Shown here one piece after another: positions 5,262-12,758 of a stretch of DNA of 22,212 bases. Within the stretch, counting starts at the first letter, position 1. Each line of letters starts with the position of its first letter. Below the pieces are notes generated by a model. The model saw only the letters and a program-made list of their open reading frames with translations. It had not been told where the DNA came from and searched no databases. Source of the stretch: a virus; the IMG/VR virus record IMGVR_UViG_3300033388_003442, positions 1-22,212 of that record; one strand, 5' to 3'. A program made the translations under genes and the position numbers.

Positions 5262-7220
5262 ATGATAGGTGATATTTTATCAGAAACACCAGTCTCAAGT
5301 TACCAGCCATCAAAAGAAATTGGCGATTTTACAGCTTTCGTAAAAAAAGACTTTGGTTTTGGAAATGAAATATTAAATCGTACTTGGACCGAACTCAATG
5401 ATCGCTCGGTGATTGAAGATATGAACAGAGGGCAAAAAACTTTCAATGCTTTTGTTGATGATAATGTTGAAAATCCGGCAGAGGCATGGAAGTGGAGAGG
5501 TACGAGAAGTAAAGCAAGAAACAAAGCTCTTGCTATGCACGCTCAACTTACAGCAGGTTATATTATTCCTATGTTTATGGCGCAGAACGATCAGAACGAG
5601 GAGGATATGGATGTATCTGAATTTATGCGTGATGTGGTTGAATGGATGGTGCAAAACTCTGAATACAAATTATCGTTTCTTTCAATCGCAATGGGGATGT
5701 TAATGAACCCTGTTAATTATCTTGGGGCTGAATATGCGGAAGTATTTCAAACGATCAAAGAGAAAACAAAACAAGGATATACTAAAAAAGAAATAATTGA
5801 TGATGAATTATCGGGTTTCAAAGCACCTGTATATTCAGCAGACCAGATACTTATTTCTAATGCACATGAGCAAAATATTCAAAGACAAAGATGTATTATT
5901 AAACGAAGATATATTGATTATACGGAAGCCGAAGCAAAATATGGAAAGCATCCTAATTGGAGTTATGTTCAAGTGGGAATAAAATCTATATATAATGAAG
6001 AAGAAGGATTATTTTATGATGTAAAAGATACTGACCATCCTTTTTTAGTTGAAGAAGCTATACCTATGTATCGTAGAGATGATACAGAAGCTCCTTTTGT
6101 TGGTGGTATTTATATGGGGGATGATGATGTGGAAAACAATCCTATTAAACATCGTGATAATCGTGGAGCGCCAAAATATAATGTTATTCCTTTCGGTTAT
6201 CAACGAGTGAACGAACATTTCTTTTATTATAAATCTTTGATGAATTCAATGTATTGGGACAATATGTTATTGGATGCTCAGTATGAAATGGGAATGAATA
6301 GAGGTTTCCTTGATACGAATATGCCCCTCGCGGTAACAGGAACAGATGCTAAGATAGACAGTGAAATAATCTTTCCATCTGCTGTGGTTGCATTTCAAGA
6401 TAAAGACACGAAAGTTACTCCGATACTTCCTGCTGCTAATCTTAATGGATTATTTAATGCAATGGGGCAGACGGAGAAGTCAATGGAAGAAGGATCTGTA
6501 TCAGATCAAAGTGCTGGACAAGTCGGCGCGGCAAGTACAAAAGCAACAGCTATTGCAGTAGCGGAGAGAAATGCAAAGATATTATTGCAGGGTGTGGGAA
6601 AAACTCTAGCTCAGTCAGTTGTATCATATGGTGGACTTATGGCGGATATTGTTGTTAATTTCTTATCCGTGCCTGAGATAGCAGAAATGCTAGGTGGACA
6701 AACAGAATTAAAATACAGAACATTTATTCTTAAAGGTAAAGCAGTTAACGGAAAAGAGACAGATAAGGTGTTGAAATTTGATCAGTCAATGCTTGGTATG
6801 TCAATGACCTCGGAAGAAATAGATAAAGAAAACTTGAGAATGTTAAAGAAATCCGGTTATCCTAATAATAAACAAACATTGTATAGAATGAACCCCGAAT
6901 TGTTTGCCAGATATAAATACTTAGTAAGTGTTGAACCAGAAAGAATGTTTCCGAAGAATGAAGAATATATGCAAGCTATATATTCACAGCTTTATGCTCA
7001 GTTAAGGAATGATCCTCTTATTGAAGGAGAAGAATTGTTAAGGAAAGTATTATATGCTTTCTTCCGAGGAGATGGCGAAGATTTGATAAAAAAACAGCAA
7101 CCGCAAGAACTGGAACAAATGACAAGAATGCTTGGTGGAAAACCACCTGAAACAGCAATGGGACAACAAGCACAAAATAAAACATCTGCTAATGCACTTG
7201 CAGGGGTCGGATTAGCATAG
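5262..7220 (+). CDS. Portal protein
   Basis: A 652-aa protein in the canonical place immediately after terL; portals form the dodecameric ring at the DNA-entry vertex. The sequence fits a P22-like portal. Residues 193-228 hold ADQILISNAHEQNIQRQRCI followed by a KRRYIDYTEAEAKYG stretch typical of this group. The segment around 420-460 is Ala/Ser-rich and helical (SAGQVGAASTKATAIAVAER, then GVGKTLAQS), resembling the crown-proximal helices of large podoviral portals. The acidic, Gln-rich C-terminus (from about 600) may form the barrel or be disordered. No signal peptide or protease domain is visible. The 37-base gap before it holds a likely promoter. Identification rests on position plus remembered family character, not on a catalytic motif. 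Confidence 0.85.
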   Translation: MIGDILSETPVSSYQPSKEIGDFTAFVKKDFGFGNEILNRTWTELNDRSVIEDMNRGQKTFNAFVDDNVENPAEAWKWRGTRSKARNKALAMHAQLTAGYIIPMFMAQNDQNEEDMDVSEFMRDVVEWMVQNSEYKLSFLSIAMGMLMNPVNYLGAEYAEVFQTIKEKTKQGYTKKEIIDDELSGFKAPVYSADQILISNAHEQNIQRQRCIIKRRYIDYTEAEAKYGKHPNWSYVQVGIKSIYNEEEGLFYDVKDTDHPFLVEEAIPMYRRDDTEAPFVGGIYMGDDDVENNPIKHRDNRGAPKYNVIPFGYQRVNEHFFYYKSLMNSMYWDNMLLDAQYEMGMNRGFLDTNMPLAVTGTDAKIDSEIIFPSAVVAFQDKDTKVTPILPAANLNGLFNAMGQTEKSMEEGSVSDQSAGQVGAASTKATAIAVAERNAKILLQGVGKTLAQSVVSYGGLMADIVVNFLSVPEIAEMLGGQTELKYRTFILKGKAVNGKETDKVLKFDQSMLGMSMTSEEIDKENLRMLKKSGYPNNKQTLYRMNPELFARYKYLVSVEPERMFPKNEEYMQAIYSQLYAQLRNDPLIEGEELLRKVLYAFFRGDGEDLIKKQQPQELEQMTRMLGGKPPETAMGQQAQNKTSANALAGVGLA

Positions 7221-7226
7221 TATAAT
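7198..7226 (+). promoter_or_regulatory. Candidate sigma70-like promoter after the portal gene
   Basis: TTGCAG (7198-7203), a 17-nt spacer and a perfect TATAAT (7221-7226). It overlaps the end of the portal gene and lies 28 nt before the next ATG. It could add transcription for the scaffold and capsid genes, which are needed in large amounts. Confidence 0.35.
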
Positions 7227-7254
7227 TTTATTATTAAAAGTTAATTATAAAGAT

Positions 7255-7578
7255 ATGAAGATTAAAACTTACGAACTTATAAACAATGAAAAAGTAGAAC
7301 GCGCTTTAAGTAAAATTACAAAAGAGGACGGCTCTTACGATAAAAACACTCTTCTTGCTGAATATGATAAGTTAGGTGGGCTTATTCGTAATCAAGAGGG
7401 AAGTAAAATAAAGATTGGTTCTTTCTATGATTTTAAGAATAAAAAAGCTTTGAAAAAACCGAAAGTAACTTTAGTTTTTAATGTGAATGGGGAATTTGTG
7501 GAAGTTCCTGAAGGAAAAGAAAAACCGGAAATAATTAAAGCAGCTGAAACACTTGAGAAACAAAAGAAAGATAAATAA
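7255..7578 (+). CDS. Hypothetical protein between portal and scaffold
   Basis: A 107-aa, Lys-rich protein. The first 60 residues look helical then extended (TYELINNEKVERALSKITKE near the start, SKIKIGSFYDFKNKKALKKP near the middle). A beta hairpin follows (KVTLVFNVNGEFVEV) and a charged C-terminal helix. No membrane segment, signal or known motif is visible. The stop codon overlaps the next start (TAATG at 7576-7580), so the two are translationally coupled. Its position in the head operon suggests a structural or assembly role; I do not recognise the family. Confidence 0.7.
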   Translation: MKIKTYELINNEKVERALSKITKEDGSYDKNTLLAEYDKLGGLIRNQEGSKIKIGSFYDFKNKKALKKPKVTLVFNVNGEFVEVPEGKEKPEIIKAAETLEKQKKDK

Positions 7579-8006
7579 TGAAAGAATGGCTGATTAAAAA
7601 GTTAGGTGGATACACGGAACAAGGATTTTTGACAACTGATGATTTTATTGAACATGTTCGTTCATTAGGATTAAGAGAAAAGAATGTTATACTTACATTA
7701 GCGGTACGAAGATTATTTAATACTATTAGTGAAGATGATATTCTTAAACAAAATTCTGACAATACATGGATGTTTGAGGGAAAACCTCTTACGAAAGGTG
7801 AAATAAATTCATTAAAAATGCAAGCTAAAGATTATGTAGGCAGTCGTTTGTATAAAGTGATTAGTAAAGATATTACATATCAAGCCAATCGGAAAATGTT
7901 CATTGATTCACAGGGGGAAATAGATTTAACAGCAGGAAAACTATTATTATTTTATAACGATATAGTCAACACTAGACTAAAAAATATGTCCAACTCACGA
8001 CTTTAA
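7578..8006 (+). CDS. Hypothetical head-region phage protein
   Basis: A 142-aa mostly helical protein. It begins MKEWLIKKLGGYTEQGF, a start I recall from many uncharacterised phage proteins encoded between portal and scaffold. A distinctive middle (WMFEGKPLTKGEINSLKMQA) and end (TYQANRKMFIDSQGE followed by LTAGKLLLFYNDIVNTRL) fit the same family. No function is established to my knowledge; an assembly or capsid-associated role is inferred from position alone. It starts one base into the previous stop codon. The following gap of about 70 bases before the next ATG contains nothing I recognise. Confidence 0.75.
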   Translation: MKEWLIKKLGGYTEQGFLTTDDFIEHVRSLGLREKNVILTLAVRRLFNTISEDDILKQNSDNTWMFEGKPLTKGEINSLKMQAKDYVGSRLYKVISKDITYQANRKMFIDSQGEIDLTAGKLLLFYNDIVNTRLKNMSNSRL

Positions 8007-8074
8007 ACTGAGATGTTTTAACACTATTAGCTTTAGGTGATGTCTGACGAGACCAAAAACACGATGTTAATATT

Positions 8075-8806
8075 ATGACTCAAGAAGAAAAGACGGAGAA
8101 ATCCGATGTAGAAAAAACTACTGAACAAACAACTGAGGAAGAAAACACTGAAGAAACTCAAAAGGAGGGAACTGAGGAGGAATCAACCGAGGAAAGTTCT
8201 TCAAAAGAAGATATAGATTACGGAGCTATTCAAAAAGAGGAGGAAGATCGTGTTAACAAGCCAGATGTTCACAAAGCTCAAGAAGCGTTCAATGAACGTA
8301 AAGAGAAACGAGAAGAAGAAGTTATTGAAGATGAAGATAAACCTCTAACTCGTAAAGAACTTCTTGGTGTACTTGCACAAGAACGCACTCAAAACCAGAA
8401 AGAAGCTCAAGGAATTAGAGCTTTGGAAATTGCTCGTGCCAATACTTCATCAGAAGCGGAAGCACAGGCAACTATTGTGTTTTGGAAAAGTCGCGTTGTT
8501 CCGACAGGTGATCTTGCACAAGATGTTTTATTCGCTGTTGGAGGACTTAACCATAAACGGTTAATATCTAAAAATAATGAATTATCTCGCGCATTGAAAT
8601 CTAAAGATGGATTATCACGAGATACAGCTTCAACTCACAGAGAAGGACAACAAGGTAATGTGCCTAAGATGTCATCAGCTGATGCTACAGCATTAAAACA
8701 AGCTGGTTTTCAATGGGATGGAGCAAAACGTTTATACAAAAAAGAATTACCTAACAAAAAAACTCTTTTTAAAGACCCAAAAACAAAGAAGACTTGGGTG
8801 GCTTAG
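8075..8806 (+). CDS. Probable scaffolding protein
   Basis: A 243-aa highly charged protein located just before the decoration and capsid genes, the usual place for scaffold. Residues 1-50 are a Thr/Glu repeat region (TEKSDVEKTTEQTTEEEN and similar), probably disordered. Residues 60-130 are predicted helical (HKAQEAFNERKEKREEE, LTRKELLGVLAQERTQNQKE). The C-terminus is basic (KRLYKKELPNKKTLFKDPKT), as in scaffolds that bind the inner capsid surface with a positively charged C-terminal domain. Scaffold proteins are poorly conserved, so this is a positional and compositional call. No protease motif is visible. The start has A at -3 and no Shine-Dalgarno. Confidence 0.6.
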   Translation: MTQEEKTEKSDVEKTTEQTTEEENTEETQKEGTEEESTEESSSKEDIDYGAIQKEEEDRVNKPDVHKAQEAFNERKEKREEEVIEDEDKPLTRKELLGVLAQERTQNQKEAQGIRALEIARANTSSEAEAQATIVFWKSRVVPTGDLAQDVLFAVGGLNHKRLISKNNELSRALKSKDGLSRDTASTHREGQQGNVPKMSSADATALKQAGFQWDGAKRLYKKELPNKKTLFKDPKTKKTWVA

Positions 8807-8823
8807 CTTCTCATTACTAAGCT
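8800..8823 (+). other. Small hairpin at the scaffold/decoration gene junction
   Basis: gcttag (8801-8806) pairs with ctaagc (8817-8822), extended by one G-U pair, with a 10-nt loop. It includes the stop codon of the scaffold-like gene. No U-tract follows, so it is more likely an mRNA processing or stability element than a terminator. It could also be chance. Confidence 0.25.
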
Positions 8824-8838
8824 AACAACAATTTAATT

Positions 8839-9363
8839 ATGAAAGCAGATTTATCTGTTCATGGTCCTGCGGGAACGCTCAAACGTTATCTCGCTTCCGG
8901 TCAAACAGCTATTCAAGCTGGAGAACCATTGCATTCAGTAGCAACACAATCAAGTGGTGCGGCTACTGATAATGTTTTTGTTCTTGCAGCTGCGGATACT
9001 CCTGTTATTGCAACACATCGTTTTGGTGGCGTTGCTTTGGAGAATTCTTTGAATGCTTCGGCTGGCACAACTAATGCTCAAACATTGAACGCGGCTTGTC
9101 CTGTTCCTTATGTGGGTATTATTCGTGGTAAAGCGGAAACAGCTGGCAATATTGATACTGCGGCGGAACTTGTAGCAATTCTACATGATTACGTTCTTAT
9201 TGATTACAATGCGACTGGAGCGGCAGATGGTGGACAACTATATACAATCAAAGATACTGCGGCAGCGGATACATCAGGACTTGAAATTCAAGATGGAAAT
9301 ATTTCTCTTGGAACTCTTGATGTTACTATTGACGCTCGTGCTTATAGACACGATGTAACTTAA
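8839..9363 (+). CDS. Probable capsid decoration or head structural protein
   Basis: A 174-aa Ala/Thr-rich protein immediately upstream of the major capsid gene. It looks like an all-beta structural protein (VFVLAAADTPVIATHRFGG, ACPVPYVGIIRGKAET, DYVLIDYNATGAADGGQLY). Head decoration proteins are often encoded directly beside the major capsid protein, and size and composition fit. No signal peptide, membrane helix or enzymatic motif is seen. The start context, ttaattATG, is the repeated SD-less pattern of this window. It could instead be a minor capsid or neck protein; I rely on position and composition. Confidence 0.6.
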   Translation: MKADLSVHGPAGTLKRYLASGQTAIQAGEPLHSVATQSSGAATDNVFVLAAADTPVIATHRFGGVALENSLNASAGTTNAQTLNAACPVPYVGIIRGKAETAGNIDTAAELVAILHDYVLIDYNATGAADGGQLYTIKDTAAADTSGLEIQDGNISLGTLDVTIDARAYRHDVT

Positions 9364-9390
9364 TTTTATTAATTTAATTTTTTAACAAAT

Positions 9391-10353
9391 ATGACTTATA
9401 CAGGAGGACATACAACAGGACTTTCGGCGGATGCTTGCCAAACTGCTATTGATGCAGTTGCATGGGAAACATACGAACGAGAGCAACAACCTGCTTATCT
9501 TTCTGCAAAAGATAGTTTTTTCTTTCAACAGCAAACTGCTGATGAAATGGTCTATGTATGGGATGAAGATTCTAACGTCGGAGCTTTTACAGAGACCGAC
9601 GAACAGGAGATTATTTCAAACGATGATACATTTCTTGGAAATCAGAAAACTGCTCGGCAGAGAAAGTGGACAAAACAAATTCCTGTTTCATTTGAAGCGT
9701 TTAAGACTGATAAAGTTGGAAAACGTGAAAAAATAGGTAGTCAAATTGGCGATCGTGCGCGTCTTACACAAGATAAAGGAGCAATCCTTGATACTTACGG
9801 AGATGCATTTGCCGGTTCAATAAATACGACACCGGACGGCGAAGCATGGGCTTCCAATTCTCACACAACTCTTAAGGGGCATACTGTGGATAATCTTGAA
9901 ACAGGTGTACTGAATGCAGATAACTTATGGACAGTGGTTCAATCTCTTGCCAATATGAAAGCGCAAGACGGCGAAGCTGGTTCATATGTATTTGAGGGAA
10001 TTGTTGTTCCTTTCATTCTTTACAAAACGGTAAAAGAAACAATGGCTTCAACTCTTGTACCATTTTCAGCAGAAAATCAAATTAACTTATTTGATACTGA
10101 TTATGGAACAGTACGAATTGCAGGTTCAATTTTCTTAGGTTCAACTTATAATACAAATTCAAACGCTAATACTTCTTATCATGCGATAGGTAGCGGACAT
10201 ATGGCTACTCGTAGAGTATTAACCAGTTTGGATACTTCTATGATTGAACCAAAATATACAGCTAACGATACTTACGCATATAGAGCTAGATATATGGAAT
10301 CTCACTTCATTGAGAGTTTCCCTGCTTATGTGGGAAGTAATGGAACGGTTTAA
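9391..10353 (+). CDS. Major capsid protein (HK97-fold, predicted)
   Basis: A 320-aa protein in the expected place for the main shell subunit, after scaffold and decoration genes. Residues 85-115 (KTARQRKWTKQIPVSFEAFK) and 148-168 (TPDGEAWASNSHTTLKGHTV) resemble the E-loop/P-domain region and the common DG...W...SHTT motif of HK97-fold capsid proteins. The segment LADMKAQ-like at about 187-193 (SLANMKAQDGEAG) and the following beta strand (FEGIVVPFILYKTVKETM) match the spine-helix and P-domain pattern. Length is normal for the family. There is no obvious prohead-protease gene, so maturation may not need one. The phage chaperonin may serve this protein. Confidence 0.8.
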   Translation: MTYTGGHTTGLSADACQTAIDAVAWETYEREQQPAYLSAKDSFFFQQQTADEMVYVWDEDSNVGAFTETDEQEIISNDDTFLGNQKTARQRKWTKQIPVSFEAFKTDKVGKREKIGSQIGDRARLTQDKGAILDTYGDAFAGSINTTPDGEAWASNSHTTLKGHTVDNLETGVLNADNLWTVVQSLANMKAQDGEAGSYVFEGIVVPFILYKTVKETMASTLVPFSAENQINLFDTDYGTVRIAGSIFLGSTYNTNSNANTSYHAIGSGHMATRRVLTSLDTSMIEPKYTANDTYAYRARYMESHFIESFPAYVGSNGTV

Positions 10354-10380
10354 GTTATTATCATTTAATCACCAATCACT

Positions 10381-11043
10381 ATGAATATAAAACAAACAAT
10401 CATAGTCGCTGCGATTACAACTCTTGTAGTTGTAGGATTTGCAGCAGTGGTTGGTGGTAATAACCAACCACAGGTACAAGTACAAGAGGCAGTAAACGAA
10501 GCATTAAATAAACTTGGAGCTTCCGGAACACGCTTTCCAAATGGGATAAGTGCTGATACTACTTCTCCCACTTCAGGGCAAGTAAGAGGTACTACTTTTA
10601 CTTCAACGGGAGAAGGTACATTTGCTAGCGCGAGTGTAACTGGCGAAACAGTTGTTGAGGGCTTTACGCAAGGTGGCGGAGTTCTTAATGTTTCAACTAC
10701 TAGTGCGGCATATACGCTTACACAAGCTCAAATGCTTGCAAGCAATGTAATTGAAATTGAAACAGTCGCAGGTGCGGCGGCTCTTACTCTTACTCTTCCT
10801 GCAACAAGTACAATGAGTACTTTAATTGGTACAGCGGGAAATGTACGAGAATGGCTTATTGAAAATAACCATACAGGTGCGGCAACTACAACCACTATGG
10901 TGGCTGGAACAGGTATTGATTTACTCGAGAATGACGGACAAAACGTTGTTATAGGAATAAACAATACGGCAACGCTTAGATGCTGGAGAAAAGAGAATAC
11001 AGATGTTGGTTGTATCGTAAATGAAACGATACCAGCAGACTAG
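10381..11043 (+). CDS. Signal-anchored Thr/Ser-rich structural or surface protein
   Basis: A 220-aa protein beginning with a short basic stretch and a hydrophobic segment (MNIKQTIIVAAITTLVVVGF, about 6-26), typical of a signal peptide or membrane anchor. The rest is beta-rich and low in charge, with Thr/Ser-rich strands (NVSTTSAAYTLTQAQML, ALTLTLPATSTMSTL). The C-terminus holds two cysteines (LRCWRKENTDVGCIVNE), which could form a disulfide if the protein leaves the cytoplasm. It follows the capsid gene at a 27-base gap, in a region that should encode virion parts; a secretion signal there is unusual. It may be a host-surface or virion-displayed adhesin. I recall similar proteins from Parcubacteria-associated sequences but no function. 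Confidence 0.7.
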   Translation: MNIKQTIIVAAITTLVVVGFAAVVGGNNQPQVQVQEAVNEALNKLGASGTRFPNGISADTTSPTSGQVRGTTFTSTGEGTFASASVTGETVVEGFTQGGGVLNVSTTSAAYTLTQAQMLASNVIEIETVAGAAALTLTLPATSTMSTLIGTAGNVREWLIENNHTGAATTTTMVAGTGIDLLENDGQNVVIGINNTATLRCWRKENTDVGCIVNETIPAD

Positions 11044-11044
11044 T

Positions 11045-11087
11045 ATTTCTATCTTGCTTCTTTTTTGGAGGAAGCAAGGTTAGAAAT
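11045..11087 (+). other. Strong intergenic hairpin, possible mRNA processing element
   Basis: Positions 11045-11060 pair with 11071-11087 over 16 base pairs (including one G-U) with a single bulged T and a 10-nt loop (ttttttggag). The arms contain cttgcttc/gaagcaag as a perfect core. There is no U-tract after it, so it is not a standard intrinsic terminator. It may protect the capsid mRNA 3' end or act as a factor-dependent terminator. Confidence 0.55.
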
Positions 11088-11119
11088 ATTAGTTAAATTA
11101 GTAATTTAAAAATTAAAAC

Positions 11120-11662
11120 ATGAGTAAAATACAAAAAATATCTATATTCGCAATTCTTATAAGTGCAATATTTGGACTTGTAATAGTTTGGACGGTGTTT
11201 TTATCACCACTAGAATTAAGCGCGCGCGCTAGTTATGTAACAATAGAAAGAGTTGGTAATACGGCTTCTACAACAGTTGTTTCTATGTCTCCAGGGACCG
11301 CAACAACAACTCTTTCATTTGAAACGAATGAGGTTGATGAAGTTAATCTGTTTATGCAAGTAAATGCTTCTTCTTCAACTTCAACGCTTGCTTGGGAGTA
11401 TGAATTTAGTAATGATAACGTAGATTGGTTTGGTGAAGATGGAATAATTATTACAGCTTCGTTGGGAAGTGAAACAACATATCATTCGTCGTCAACAATT
11501 TCACATAGATGGAATCCGGGTGCAGCAGGAATTGCAAGAAAAACAGTCAAATTACCTACAATTTCTTCAAGATATTCTCGTATTGTTTTTACTGTTCCTG
11601 ACGGAGTAGGAAATTTAACAATGTGGGCAAATGCTTCATTAAAACGTAACGCGGGTAATTAA
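11120..11662 (+). CDS. Second signal-anchored beta-rich protein
   Basis: A 180-aa protein with an N-terminal basic stretch and a long hydrophobic helix (MSKIQKISIFAILISAIFGL and onward, about 8-32). It resembles an uncleaved membrane anchor or signal peptide. The remaining 145 residues are Ser/Thr-rich beta strands (GTATTTLSFETNEVDEVNLF, SRYSRIVFTVPDGVGNLTMW) with a WEYEFSNDNVDWFGED segment. The fold suggests a jelly-roll or immunoglobulin-like domain; none is certain. It is separated from the preceding signal-anchored gene by a strong hairpin and lies one base before the next ATG. As with the neighbour, an export signal in a head-tail gene cluster is unexpected. Confidence 0.7.
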   Translation: MSKIQKISIFAILISAIFGLVIVWTVFLSPLELSARASYVTIERVGNTASTTVVSMSPGTATTTLSFETNEVDEVNLFMQVNASSSTSTLAWEYEFSNDNVDWFGEDGIIITASLGSETTYHSSSTISHRWNPGAAGIARKTVKLPTISSRYSRIVFTVPDGVGNLTMWANASLKRNAGN

Positions 11663-11663
11663 A

Positions 11664-11837
11664 ATGTTTACAATCTCACAAACAAAAGAACATTTAACTT
11701 CAATGATCCATTCAGGAACGTTGAATCAAGTGCGTAATTTTGAGGCGGCGTGTGAGAGAGCGGCAATGACTATGCTACTTAAATGTCATCCACTTGAAAC
11801 AATACGAACAGTTGGATTATCTTCCACAAGCAAATAG
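11664..11837 (+). pseudogene. N-terminal fragment of a split connector-like gene
   Basis: A 57-aa frame starting one base after the previous stop, with the usual start context (aattaaaATG). The peptide contains GTLNQVRNFEAACERAAMTM and CHPLETIRT, which I recognise as the N-terminus of a common phage protein of the head-tail region. In the relatives I remember, this continues for about 25 residues (a Tyr-rich DDVYNYALP-type segment) and then into a DIxPQxNR segment in the same chain. Here the frame stops at 11835-11837, while the continuation is in another frame from about 11794. I therefore read this as the front part of a gene broken by a net deletion of roughly 70 bases with frame change. 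A true split gene or an assembly error are the alternatives. Confidence 0.55.
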
Positions 11838-12756
11838 AACAAATTTGGATCAAGGAAGGAGAATCTTTGCGGAGTCTTTTGATTTGCGTAAAGCATTGGA
11901 TAATAGGACAGTATCTATTGAATCAAGTGAAGGAACAAAACTTATTCGTATTAATTGGGATGTTCGTGCGGCAAAAACACTTCACAATATGGATACTTAT
12001 GATGGGAATGGTACTTGGAGCGCTGTTGGAACAACTTCGGGAATAGAAACAGATACAATATATAAATATTCAGGTGGTGGTTCAGTTAGATTTGATTTGG
12101 CGGCTTCTGGGGACGGTATTCAGTGTACTGACATGTCTGCAATAGATTTGGAAGATGAAGACGAGTTAGCAGATGCTGTAATTCCTATATATTTTGGTTC
12201 TGTCACTCATTTAACAAGTATTTCTGGAATATGGGGGAATGATTTGACTACTAATTACTGGACTGGAGTTGCGCAAACAACACAAGCAGACGGTACAGCA
12301 TTTAGAGCCGGCTGGAACATAATTAAATTACCGTGGAGTACCGCTACAGAAACAGGAACAGTTGACTCGACAAAAGTTGATTCATTTAAACTTACTGTTG
12401 CCACGACTGGAGCAATAGCAGATATTCGTATAGATAATATTCAATTTGCTATTGGATATCCTTTTGATATTAAATATTATTCAAAATATTTATTTCAAAA
12501 TTCATCAGGTACTTTTATTTCCAAACCAACATCAGATGATGATAATGTAAATTTAGATAATGATGGATTTCAGATATATTTACTGGAACTTCTGATTGCA
12601 ATAGCACATCAACTAGAGGGGACAGATAGTGTATTTGACATTCAATTTGCTAAAAATGAGTTAGCAACACTTTATCAGGCATACAATGGAGAACATTCAA
12701 GTCAAACAAAGAAAGCAACTGTACATTATGGAGGATTACCTCGTTTTCAACGTTAA
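11794..12756 (+). CDS. C-terminal part of the split connector-like protein, with carbohydrate-binding-like domain
   Basis: A 320-codon frame with no ATG near its beginning; the first possible start is TTG at 11794, and the next Met is about residue 67. It overlaps the 57-aa fragment by 44 bases in a different frame. The sequence begins with a family-like segment (LDYLPQANRTNLDQ), then TVSIESSEGTKLIRINW. A beta-sandwich domain of about 170 residues follows (around 58-225: LHNMDTYDGNGTW, GGGSVRFDLAASGDG, NDLTTNYWTGVAQTTQ, IADIRIDNIQ), resembling galactose-binding or CBM-like jelly rolls. The last 90 residues are helical. It probably forms part of the neck or tail adaptor. The coding quality stays high to the end, so the break is recent, artefactual or tolerated. 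Confidence 0.7.
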   Translation: MKQYEQLDYLPQANRTNLDQGRRIFAESFDLRKALDNRTVSIESSEGTKLIRINWDVRAAKTLHNMDTYDGNGTWSAVGTTSGIETDTIYKYSGGGSVRFDLAASGDGIQCTDMSAIDLEDEDELADAVIPIYFGSVTHLTSISGIWGNDLTTNYWTGVAQTTQADGTAFRAGWNIIKLPWSTATETGTVDSTKVDSFKLTVATTGAIADIRIDNIQFAIGYPFDIKYYSKYLFQNSSGTFISKPTSDDDNVNLDNDGFQIYLLELLIAIAHQLEGTDSVFDIQFAKNELATLYQAYNGEHSSQTKKATVHYGGLPRFQR

Positions 12757-12758
12757 TT

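Noticed and set aside
11784-11840. Programmed +1 frameshift joining the two connector frames
   Set aside because: No recognised slippery motif is seen in the overlap, and a shift alone would not restore the roughly 25 residues that appear to be missing; deletion or assembly error is more likely.
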